DNA of 64,000 nucleotides, from NCBI GenBank assembly GCA_949752735.1, contig OX457040.1:8707612-8771611 (forward strand), in the 5' to 3' direction. The notes under the pieces were generated by a model. The model saw only the letters and a list, made by a program, of their open reading frames with translations. It searched no databases and was not told the DNA's origin. The DNA comes from Lumbricus terrestris (lineage: Eukaryota; Annelida; Clitellata; Crassiclitellata; Lumbricidae). The position numbers and the translations under genes were made by a program. The first letter of the stretch is position 1. Every line of letters begins with the position of its first letter. Positions 45,051 to 55,742 of the stretch are shown here, one piece after another.

Positions 45051-47460
45051 CATTATTATCATTTATTCAAGAAAAAGTTTTATTATTATTATTATCATTA
45101 TTATCATTATTTTTATTATTATTATTATAATTATTAATATTACTATTATTATTATCATTACTACTACTACTACTACTACAACGCCTACTACTAGGCCTAC
45201 TACTAAAATCACTATTATTATTATTACTACTACTAAGGCCTAATAATTCTGGCAAACATTTTATTGCAGTACTCTGAGACTGCCATTAGGGGGCGCCCTG
45301 TCGTTTGCGCGCAGAACGTTTGCGCACCGTCGTTTGCGCGCCGTCATTTGCGCGCGGTCAATTGCGCGCAGCAAAAAATGCGCGCCGTTTGCGCGCGGGA
45401 CGTTTGCGCGCGCGCAGGTTGGATTGACTTGTACTAATGTACTATTATGTCTGCCGTCTTCGTATGATCAAACAGCGAACTCCTGTATGATGGGTAGGCC
45501 CATTTTATTTGCACTTTGATGTGTAGGCCTACTCCTGTTTACGTTACGGCAACATAACATTGTAGGAATATCGCAAAGGAATTGCGCATAACATTTCAAT
45601 GTGTTGACTATTATGTAGTTGTTTCGTAGAAAACATTGATACCTAATGTAATGTAAATCTTCGAGAATTTCTCAGCGCCCACAAAAGCCACGTCAGGGAG
45701 ACCAGCTTATTCACCGGCGCTATATCAAATCAAGTCCGCAATAGCCTAATACCTAACGCTCATTTCGTAGAAAACATTGATATCTAACGCTCATTTCGTA
45801 GAAAACATTGATACCTAACGCTCATTTCGTAGAAAACATTGATACCTACATTGTAGTTTAACTTAATGCTAAATTAGAGTAGTAATTTCGTAAACAAATA
45901 CAGATTTTTTTATATGATTTTTATTTTGCATTTTGTGACGGCGCGCAAATGACGGCGCGCAAACGTTCAACGCACAAATGACGTTGCGCGCAAACGTGGG
46001 CGCGCAAATGACTGCGCGCAAACGTCTTGCGCGCAAATGGCTGGACCCCCATTAGGGCCATGTCTATAATTGTCTAACCAACCGTCTTTTTTGCTTGCGC
46101 GCACTTAATGCAAACTTTGACCTTGACTAAACAGCAATCACTGAGATTTAAAGGGACGTAATATTTCACGTGGCATATTTATACAATATACAAAGAGAGA
46201 TGCGAAAGGGATTGTCTGCGTATACAGTTCTGATTGGCATTATAAAGTAGGCCTACATGTATACTAGCGTTTTCAATAAAACTTATTTATCTTTGAAGCA
46301 GCAAAAACCATGAAAGTAAAATAATTATATTCGGCTTATGTATTCCGGTGTACAGACATCATTATAATTAGCCTACAGAGGCGTAGCGACCGCCCTCCGT
46401 ACCCTCCGACCGGAGGGGCCCCGCAAGGAAGGGGGCCCCGAAAGTGGCAAAAAATGTAAGGTGTAGCTAGTGACATTTAGTGACACTGTTGCACAATCCA
46501 TGTTGGAAAGCACTGCCATAAAGACTTCAGCAGCAGTATACATTATGAATACGGAATACATATTATACACTGTAGCCCTATGTAGGCTATACATAATAAG
46601 AATACCCATTATAATTTTATTGTATAAAATATAAATACCGCGTTCCAATTTCTGCATTGCAAGGGGCTCTAAGAGGCAAATTTTGAACGCTGAAAATGCG
46701 ACTGATTTTCGGATGTGCATTACTGGATCAGGGCACTTTGATGCCCAGTGGCGGCGCCAGGATTTCAGTTTTGGGAACTGAAGCCTCCCGAAGGAAATTT
46801 TTCATTTTCATCAGCTAAAATTTCTGACGACTCTTTTTTGTTATCCGGTCGAAATCGTGGAAATATTTCAGTTTTGCATGGCCTTTTTTTAGGGGGCTTA
46901 GCCTTTCATAGGGGGGCCTATATCCCCCTCCCCTAGCCCCTAACGCCGCCACTGTTGATGCCAGTTCTAGAAAATTTCTTAGAGAATAAATAATATCAGA
47001 TTTAGAGCTTAATAATAATCACGAAACGAAATTACTTAGAATAAGCCCGCTACCGAATTACGTAAACCGCTTATGCCAGTTTCTGCATTACAAGGGTCCT
47101 CGCCGCCCCGGACATAGGCTATTATGTTCGGAGGGGGCCACGTTCATTGTTGCTACGGCCCTGTTAGCCTACATAGGCCTAATCACCTATTTTTGTCCAA
47201 TACGAACAGAAAAGCATTCTAGTTATCATGATATATGGATATTTGAACGACGGTCAATCGAATGGACGACACTCGACGAGCGACACTTTAACAGGTGATA
47301 ACAGAACAATAGAGCAGCTGACAATGTAGCCGGCAAGTTCTAATACCTGGCCGACTAAATTAATGATCAATCCACAAGATACCCGATGCAGCCAACACTC
47401 TGTGAGAACGACACTGCTCTAGTGAGGCTGAATAATTAGTGTGTGTGTGTGTGTGTGTGC

Positions 47461-47522
<62 letters not shown>

Positions 47523-47617
47523 CAGAGAGAGACAGACAGACAGAGAGACAGACAGACAGAGAGAGACAACAGTCAGTAAGACAAACAGAGACAGAGGCCG
47601 AGACATAGACAAAGGCG

Positions 47618-47706
<89 letters not shown>

Positions 47707-49214
47707 GGAGAAAGAAGCGTTACACGATATATTTTATCTTTGGACCTGGGATAAATCCTGTCGTCGGACATTGCTGCCTCCTCACTTACAAAAACATACA
47801 TGTACTGAATGATACGGGAGACTTCTAACGAATGTTCGTCGTCCTATTCAACTAACACACCCGCAATTATTATTAGCCTATAGATCCTGATCGATCTCGA
47901 TCGGGAAGGCAGCCGTGAACATTGAACAGATCTTCTGAAGCATTTCCTAACGTATCCGCTACCGAATGTTGCTTTCACTTTTTCCGAAGTGTCGTCTCAA
48001 AATGAAGGAGATTCGTAAATGTTTGATTACTTTTAAATTTTCAAACATCCCCGATCAATTATAATTATTGTCAGAGGCGTAGCGACCGCCCTCCGTACCC
48101 TCCGACCGGAGGGGGCCCCGGACGGAAGGGGGTCCCAAAAAGTGGCAAAAAAGTTAAGGTATAACTTGGTAAGTGACATTTTATTGACGCTATTGCACAT
48201 GCCATGTCAGTTTTACTGATAAAACCGTGAAGTACCCGGTAAATACGGAATATAGGGCCTACATGTACACTGCAGGTCTATGCAATACCAACCCTATATG
48301 TTTCATGAAATAAATAGGTCACCGCATTCCAGTTTCTGTATTGTATACAAGGAGCCCCGCCACCCCGGACATAATGTTTGGAGGGGGCCACGCTCTTTGT
48401 TGCTACGGCCCTGATTATTGTCCATCGGTCATCGGTCGCCCGTTCAACTATTTGGCCGGTGTCACGAAATAGAGTATCCCCCATATTAATTGTATCCCCC
48501 CAAATTAAAAAAAGTCGAAAAACCCGTTTCCGCGTGTAATTTCTTCTGCAAATTAATTTTCATCTGCTTTCTTTTGAACAATGACACTAACAGGTATGTT
48601 TATTCCTACAAGATAATTTGTCTTGCCCTGTTTTTAGAGCACTTAAAACATTTAAAACACTTAAAAACACTCAGAGTCACTAAATAAATTCGAGTTGCCT
48701 TTATCTGAGCATTGCTTAGGACACATAAAACAATTAGAGTCACTTTAAATTTTGATTACAGCATAAATTATTTTATTATGCGCATTTTTCAAAAAAGAGG
48801 ATGGATCGGTTTATCCCCTCGGATAATATAGACCGGTTAATTCCATCCGGGGGATAGATTAATTCATCCCCCGGATAGCCTTCAAGGGGGATACTCCGTT
48901 TCGTGTCACCGGCCGCCGTTCAACGGTCACAATGGTCATGATGGGTCATCTAATTCTAACACACCGTTCTAGAGTCGCAAGTTCTTTTGCCATCCTTTCA
49001 AAATGTCGGCGAACGCTAACTATGAAAGTCTTTCCATAGATTGCAGTCTCAGCTGACAGTAAGATATACTGTCATGTGATCGGGGTCGAAGGTCATAGGT
49101 CATGATCTATGAATCAAACTAGTAATTTATACTTCCTCTAATTAACTTACAATCTGAGTCTTCATTCGTCTGCTTGTCGGTGCTGGATTCAGGAGATGTT
49201 CGTTTCTTCGACAT
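41831..49214 (-). CDS. F-box/beta-propeller protein gene G2 (4 exons, 391 aa)
   Basis: Exons: 49151-49214, 44770-44828, 43888-44089, 41831-42681; 1176 coding bases, open throughout. It is closest to G1: both share the first-loop signature [18 protein letters not shown], exon 2 [12 protein letters not shown], and a LINE-tail fragment in intron 3. The F-box exon has LPMELIESIL and VCLQW. Its donor reads GTTGGT rather than GTAGGT, the weakest splice site in the array, so exon 3-4 joining here is worth checking. Intron 1 (4322 bases) is the most invaded: a large ATT/ATC microsatellite, a foldback-like element (45292-46049), nested hAT-like elements (46376-47163), another hAT-like element (48072-48413), a GA microsatellite and a palindromic element (48458-48910). 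Confidence 0.8.
42824..43046 (+). mobile_element. Short retroposed fragment with TTAC tail in intron 3 of G2
   Basis: G1 reads uninterrupted through AAATAGACGGCAACAGCC. In G2 the same site is split by 223 bases ending in (TTAC)n, with TAGAC repeated on both sides (42819-42823 and 43047-43051). The body contains two GGCGCCGTT...GGCTGCCA blocks. It is probably a 5'-truncated LINE or a SINE. Confidence 0.65.
43573..43808 (-). mobile_element. LINE 3' fragment in intron 3 of G2
   Basis: Paralogous copy of the fragment at 54310-54562, with the same ends and the same AGAGGCGCTATATAAA tail. Confidence 0.72.
44876..45240. repeat. ATT/ATC trinucleotide microsatellite, intron 1 of G2
   Basis: Long runs of ATC, then ATT, then ACT; the G1 counterpart is 55613-55805 (ATT only). 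It starts about 50 bases from exon 2 in both. Confidence 0.92.
45292..46049. mobile_element. Foldback-like element with GTTTGCGCGC tandem arms
   Basis: The left arm (45300-45420) is tandem CGTTTGCGCGC-type repeats; the right arm (45940-46040) is the same motif inverted (GCGCGCAAACG). The ~520-base middle has a 35-base unit (CTAACGCTCATTTCGTAG) repeated about three times. An 8-base duplication CATTAGGG flanks it (45284-45291 and 46050-46057). G1 has the empty site (CTGCAATATGGCCATG). Foldback elements with tandem-repeat arms and 8-base duplications are known, including the TU elements of sea urchins. Confidence 0.75.
46376..47163. mobile_element. hAT-like element (CAGAGGCGTAGC ends) with a nested second element
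   Basis: Ends CAGAGGCGTAGCGACC and GTTGCTACGGCCCTG; 8-base duplication TTAGCCTA (46368-46375 and 47164-47171). A CAGTGGCGGCGC-family element interrupts it at 46746-46954. It lies in intron 1 of G2. There is no transposase frame. Confidence 0.8.
46746..46954. mobile_element. hAT-like miniature element nested inside 46376-47163
   Basis: Starts CAGTGGCGGCGCC and ends CGCCGCCACTG; perfect 8-base duplication TTGATGCC (46738-46745 and 46955-46962). Confidence 0.82.
47439..47712. repeat. GT/GA microsatellite, intron 1 of G2
   Basis: (GT)n, then (GA)n with GACA blocks, then a long (GA)n; the right flank GTTACACGATATATTTTATC matches G1. Confidence 0.9.
48072..48413. mobile_element. hAT-like miniature element, CAGAGGCGTAGC family
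   Basis: Ends CAGAGGCGTAGCGACC and GTTGCTACGGCCCTG; 8-base duplication ATTATTGT on both sides. A third, right-truncated relative begins at 30962 (CAGAGCCGTAGCGACC). Confidence 0.82.
48458..48910. mobile_element. Palindromic element with GGTGTCACGAAAT ends
   Basis: Ends GGTGTCACGAAATAGAGTAT and ATACTCCGTTTCGTGTCACC; the sub-terminal parts have repeated GGGGGATA / TATCCCCC blocks. GGCC flanks both sides. It lies in intron 1 of G2. Confidence 0.65.
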
Positions 49215-49506
49215 GGTAGAAATAACTGGACCGTACGTAGGACTGGACTCCGTGTGGACGAACAAGCGGCGCCTCCTCTCGCCAGAATCAACGTCTTCAA
49301 TGATAATTATTGCAGGAAACGCCGATCGCTTGTGTTGGGCAAATTCCGATAATTTCAAATGAACAGAATAAATCTACGATTCCCAGGATTTACTAGGTCT
49401 AAGTTTCTTAACAGATTTTATTTAATTTAAAGAAGTAATCGAATGTTTAGTCTTAGAAGTTAGACCCAACACGGACAAAGCCTCAACGTCCTGAAATTTC
49501 GTATTG

Positions 49507-49514
49507 TGACGTCA
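49507..49514. promoter_or_regulatory. CRE-type octamer upstream of G2
   Basis: TGACGTCA 293 bases upstream of the G2 ATG, in the G7/G4-type context (ATTGTGACGTCAAACAA). Confidence 0.5.
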
Positions 49515-49711
49515 AACAAAACAATGGACCGTTTGTCTGAGACACGAATATACTGACACTATAAAAATGCTTCGCAAAGTTAAAGTTATTAGGGTCTGTA
49601 GGAGTCGAATGCAGGGTTTCTATCCATATACATGGTGGGCGCGACTTGCGCCCAGTGAAAAACAGGGGGAATCAGAGGAAGGCCAAAACTTACGTCGATA
49701 GAGGAAAGGCC

Positions 49712-50090
49712 GGTGTCACGAAATAAAGTCTCCCCCGAAACAAAGTCTCCTCCTGAAACAGAGTCTCCCCCTGGCTGAAACTCTGTATTGGAAGAAAGTT
49801 TCTGAAGTAAAAGTATTATATGTTTTCTTGTTATATAATCTGGCAACGTAAACTAACCGTTTAACCTGCTCGTATCTAAATTTAAAGCAACTGTAGCCAA
49901 TTTTACGCTGAACGGGGGAGACTTTATTTCGTGGACGGCGGAAATATTCTCTCCCTAACGGAGACTTTATTTCAGAATATAGTCTCCGGGGGCGATTTTA
50001 TTCTAGAACAGATCCTCCGGGGGGAGAATCTGTTTCGAAATAAAGTCTCCGGGGGAGACTTTTAGGGGGGAGACTCTGTCACGCGACACC
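49712..50090. mobile_element. Palindromic element with GGTGTCACGAAAT ends, upstream of G2
   Basis: Starts GGTGTCACGAAATAAAGTCT and ends ACTCTGTCACGCGACACC; the arms repeat GAAACAAAGTCTCC and its inverse (GGGGGAGACTTTATTTC). The terminal sequence is nearly that of 48458-48910 but the arm repeat is different. Confidence 0.65.
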
Positions 50091-51610
50091 TGTCATGGAG
50101 GGAAGTGTTTAACCTAGGCGTCTCTGGGAAGAAGTTTCCCCAAAATTACTTCTTCCATACAACATTTTACAGCATTGTAACAGTTATTAGTTACTATCTA
50201 CATTATTTCATCACATGAACTGTTTTAGTATTCCACGATAAAATTTACTATTACATAAGCCCACTTTTTTTAGTAATATTATTTACTATTTTAATAAACG
50301 ATGCAATCATATTATAATGATCTGATTTAATGTTAATACATGTACAAATACTATATTTTTATTTGTACAACTAAATGCAGTGTTTAATCTAGACATCTTT
50401 GGGGAGTTTCCCACATGAATGAAAATTCGCCAGAAAAATCGGTAGGTGTTCCGCATATGTATATAGAATTATTTCCACCCCCATAAAATGTATATAATGC
50501 AACATTCCCCGCCCCAATAAATTTGACAGATTTATACAAGTGATGTGAAGTTTCCAATCAGTAGAAGAATTTGACTGCAAAGCATCGAAGTAGGTCCACT
50601 CAAAAATAAGGACATCAGCTTTTTGGGGAAGTAACTGCATGTTTCAGGGAGGAAAATTAGTTGAAAGACAGTCAAAGACTAAAACGTTTGTCAGAAAATT
50701 TCTGGCTGAGCGGTTTCCGCTCGCCCAAAGAGCCATTTACCCCTCCCCCAAACCTGAATTCCCCAAAGCAGTGGGACTAGATGAAACGCTGATTTAATGA
50801 ACACTGAACTTAATGGCTTCTCTTCAGTGTTATCTTTCAAATTTCAGTCTGTCAAATTTCAAAATATTTTGTTCCTTGAGCACTTACTAAAACGACATCG
50901 TTATTACGTAGGTCCACATTGTAGGCCTATTTCATTGTATTGCATTGTGCTCTATCTATAAATTTATGTAATGCTTCTGGCAGTGTACACTGATCAGAGG
51001 CGTTATACACATGGCAATCCAATTTTGGCAGTTTTCGGTGGCGCGCCTCGTTGGGCGTATTATTTTCTAGGTAGGACCACGAGAGTAGTTTATGGAAATG
51101 GTAGCCTAAGCACACTGCATAGCATTTCAGGCTGCCATTTTAATGAAATTTTAATTTCAGTGCCGATAGTAGTGGTTTAGGATTTGATTGAAAGCGCCCC
51201 GCCCATTGTCTAATTTTTTGTAAATTTCCACACTGAAATGTTAGCATCATAAGTCGTCATCTAGCAAATATTTCTCTTAATTTCATTGCTGAATGACACG
51301 GTTTAAGAGCTCAATAAATGTCCCTCCCACATCTCAAGTATTTAAATTTCTCCGTGATTTAATCCTAACAAAATTATTTTCTATGCTGATTGTCATAGTT
51401 TAAGGACTTCAGAGTGTCGCGTCCCAATAATCGCTTACAGTGCTTGAATTTGTACACTTTACCGTATCTTTTTTTAAGCAGTCGTCTTTAAAATATTACT
51501 CGTGATTTGATTACTCATAGACGTGGTTTAAGACTTCAATTAATTAATTTCCAAGCTGTAGGCTAATAGTAGCATATTAAGCTGTCAACTTAGCAAAATT
51601 TATCATTATG
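50091..51610. other. AT-rich spacer between G2 and G1
   Basis: No gene, no terminal repeats and no match to other units that I can see. It may be an insertion of unknown type, because sister spacers lack it. Confidence 0.4.
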
Positions 51611-51619
51611 GATAAACAG

Positions 51620-51804
51620 GATGGAGGGGACAAATCGAAGAGGGAGACCGCATAGGGAGTGGCTGGATGACATCACCAGGTGGGGGAGAGCATCACTCCA
51701 AGAGCTGAGTCACGCGGCGATGGACAGAGGTCGATGGAGGAGCTTGATGAAGATGGCAGTGGACACCTACGGGCGCTGAGCCCATGGTTCCTGATGATGA
51801 TGAT
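51620..51804 (+). mobile_element. Non-LTR element 3' end with 9-base target duplication
   Basis: Reads GTNRRGRPHREWLDDITRWG ... DRGRWRSLM ... DTYGR then a stop, the usual C-terminus of one LINE group, and ends in (ATG)n. It is flanked by GATAAACAG at 51611-51619 and 51805-51813. Confidence 0.7.
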
Positions 51805-52294
51805 GATAAACAGTCGATAAATCTGTAGAAATTTGAAACGATATGCATATTTGGGGGATAAAAGACTCTTCGTCCCAGCCCACCACACATTTTAAGGAGC
51901 GGTCCTCTGTTCCCGCTCAAGTTTATGTGTGGCCCACATGCGGAATAATAAGTTTCAGAAGGTTAAACACTGAATCAAACCAATCGAATCTGCTGAGTCG
52001 TTTAGCGCCTTTAATATAATTGCATGACAACAATGTTAAAGGCAAATAAGAATCAAGTTAGTTTTGGTTTCCAAACAAGTAGGCCTACAGAAAATAGAGC
52101 AAACAAAGTCTCAGTGTAGGCATACATTTCTAATTGGCTAAGTATTTAAGCCTAGTAATTTATAATGAAAGGCAATATTCATCAAATACAATACGACCAT
52201 TATTATGCACAATAATCATTATTGTATCAAAGCTATTTAATGCAGATTGTTGAAACAGAATGAGTTGCCTTTTTGAACACAGATCTTTAAAATA

Positions 52295-52800
52295 AAAAGC
52301 AGTAGTTTAATTCGACCATTAGGCCTACACGAAATATCAAAACCATCAAATGCAAATCGTCTAAACAGAAGCATTAGCCTATTAGTTCAACACAGTCACA
52401 AAAATGCGACATTTACACAAAATATCAAAACCATCAAATGCAAATCGTCTAAACAGAAACATTAGCCTATTAGTTCAACACAGTTACCAAAATGCGACAT
52501 TTACACAAAATATCAAAACCATCAAATGCAAATCGTCTAAACAGAAGCATTAGCCTATTAGTTCAACACAGTCACCAAAATGCGACCTTTACACGAAATA
52601 TCAAAAACCATCAAATGCAAATCGTCAAAAAAGAAACATTATTATTTCCACACAGTTACCAAAATGCGACATTTAGCCTACACGAAATATCAAACCATCA
52701 TATGCAAATCGTCAAAAAGAAACATTATTATTTGAACACAGTTACATAAATGCGACCATTGAGCGAAAAATCTAAGAGCTATCGAATATGCAAATTGACC
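52295..52800 (-). repeat. Tandem ~90-base repeat downstream of G1
   Basis: Six units start AAATGCGACC or AAATGCGACA (near 52310, 52402, 52488, 52578, 52660, 52750), each followed by CGAAATATCAAAACCATC, CAAATGCAAATCGTC and CAGAARCATTA. Degenerate units of the same kind occur downstream of every complete gene: 5220-5500, 10620-10915, 17150-17450, 32440-32760 and 41640-41815. The position suggests they lie in or just past the 3' UTR. Confidence 0.7.
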
Positions 52801-52828
52801 ATGTCCCCACAATCATCTTTCCAGTGAT

Positions 52829-55629
52829 TTATTCTTCTGTAAAGCGGAAGATAGTGACAGAGTACCAATCGACAGCAGAAACAACCTCATTCCTTTCTGT
52901 ATTGTAGTGCATCTTGTCTCCGTAATTGATTTGGTCTTCGTCCGGTCGAAGTCTTGTGTACTCCAGAAGGTGCAGTTCAGAATCCAAGAGCTCGATTCCA
53001 TTAAACCTTCTTCCAATCGAAATTCGCCCATGTTTGTCTGCCTGACAAACAGCTCCACTTGCTCGGAGTGACGACTGGTATTGGCGTAGAATAGTGCTAC
53101 CATTCATATCAATCTCAATTAGCTTCGTCTTCCGTTGGTCGTTCATTGAAACCAAGACAAAGTTTCCATTTGACTTTGGAATTACTTTAGAGAAGGGACT
53201 ATACACATCCGAGGTCAGCCATGTTTCATGCAGCAACTGACCATTCGGATCATAGACGGTTATCAGTGCCCGTTGTTCAATTCTTCGCTGCCACGAAAGG
53301 ACCAATTTCCCATTGGCGGCTACGGTCATTGTATCATATCGCCTCAGTAAACCAATAATTGTAGAAATCTTGTACTGATGTTCATCCGTCTTTGTTAGGC
53401 GTAAGACTGATAAGTTCCATGGTTTGTTGTTGAGTAGATACAGGCAGTTTGAAACGTTGCAAACTGCCATGTCCTGCGGTTCTACTCTTGGTAGTGGGAT
53501 GACGTCTTTCACCTTCGTCACATCGTTGCGGTCGTAAACACGAATAGGGTAGCGTTTGTTGATATCATAATATCCAGGATTGTAGATGACAAACAATTCA
53601 TCTTTAAACGTGATTGCTTCGTAGACGTGATCCGTGAACCGATACTTTTGCACAATTTCCAAACGAATCGCCTTCTCAGCTAATAAAATAGTTGCAATCA
53701 TTACACAAAATGAGTTCGCGAGTTAAACACTTTGGCGAAAATAACGATACAGAATAATTACATACAAGGAGGCATTTTCAACTTAAATAGACGGCAACAG
53801 CCAATGTTGTCATTATGATTTCGCTAACCTCTGGATAGTCTACATCTATGAAAGGCAACTATTATGAGCAAAAGACAAGCGGAATCGGTGAACATGAAGT
53901 GTTCATAATATCACATCGTTCAATGTGTCGCCGTTTCAGTTCTAATAACTTAATTGCATCAAAGCTCAATAGGGTCTAATGACAACGCAAATTGGTAATT
54001 TTGTCTAGCACCATTTCGGGAAATGCTCTTAAGGGATCTCAAGAATTGATAAAAAAGGACGATTCTGCAGAAATATTTAAATCAGAGAAAAGTTGCCAAT
54101 GACTGCACTTCACACACATGGAGCTCCGAACGAAAAGAGAACAGCACCGAGTTAAGTAGCCTTATATGCCTAGTCGAATTCCTATCTGCGGCGCTGTTTA
54201 TCAGCTGAAAATCAAGGCAAGGCAATGCCGCAATGGTATGTCCACAAACTTTAACATACGTCAGTTTAGGTTAGGAATTACACATTGACCGCAATTCTAA
54301 TTTCATATATTTATTTAATTATTTATTTAGAAACTTTTATATAGCGCCTCTTCAGGGTAGGCCACTCAGAAGCGCTCCCGACCCATCCACGGCAAAATAA
54401 AACAGTTTGTAGGTTCTTAAGGAACAGAGTGGAGTGACCCCTGGGAATTAAGCTCAGTGTAACAGGGAGACCATTCCAGGTTGTAGGACCAGCCACGGAG
54501 AATGAACGACGCTGTCGGAAAGCAGTCCGCGAACGAAGAACCAGATAATCGTTTATAGTGCTTCTGAAACAAAAGCTACTTTGCTCATGTGATGAAAAGC
54601 ACCATGGCACACATCAATACCTACCGTCAAAGATTCTGTGAAGTTCCTTTCGAAAGTATTTAGTCGTTAGGATGCTGGTCCATTGCAAGCAGACTGTTGT
54701 TAGTCGACTAATCACTGGTTTAGCTGCTCTTTTCCACAGACTTTTCTTCCGAGTCATATCCATCACTTCCATAGCAACAGTTTTAACGAGGATACTCTCA
54801 ATCAACTCCACCGGTAGATCATGCAACTACAGGTAAAAGCGAAAACACATCAGCCATTTGTCAAGACTTTTTGCATAGTTAAGAACTTTTTGGTAGCATA
54901 ATATTAACAAGGTAGCAGATGATGAAGAGAATTCCATTAAAGCTAGTCCTGGGGATGTCATAGGTAAGAAGTGCCAACGACTTCATTTTTTTAGCTTCAG
55001 CATACGCGGGTGGGCGAAGAATCTCGATCGCCGAAGTGTCTATATATTCGGTTAGGGCCATTCATTATAAAATGGCTATGTTGGTTACGGGCTCCGACGG
55101 TGCAGAAATATTGACACACATCATTTTGTACCCTGGTAGTGAGTTAAAGCCACGATCTCTCGGTTGAAAAAATAGAGATATCCTTACAACCGAACCCGCA
55201 CACATCCACGATTAGAAAGATCACATCTTTAAGGATCATCTGACCTTATTGACAAGTTACGAACTTACGATAACTTTTTAATAGTTATCTTGAAGGGGAT
55301 CTATAATAATTGCTAAGCAGTTGCTGTCCTTGTCTTTGTGTAGGAAGTGACAACTTTGTGATGCATGATCAAACTGATTGCAGCGGAAGATATCTAATTG
55401 ACCCTAATTGTGGGTTTGTAAACTACACTACATAATAAAGTTTAGAAGAAGAATTGTGTTGCATTTAAATTCAATAGCAACATAGCTTACCATTGTGTCA
55501 CTTGGTGATGTGAGTTTTGCACGTTTAGCATTTTCATCCTGTTCGAATGCTACAAGATAGATAGAAGCAATTATCCGCAACTATTATTTCGTGTCTACAC
55601 TGTAACTGTATAATTATTATTATTATTGC

Positions 55630-55690
<61 letters not shown>

Positions 55691-55699
55691 ATTATTATA

Positions 55700-55742
<43 letters not shown>

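Noticed and set aside
47443..47754. Arg/Glu-rich frames over the GA microsatellite (also 14536-14811 and 58224-58492)
   Set aside because: These are translations of simple GA and GACA repeats.
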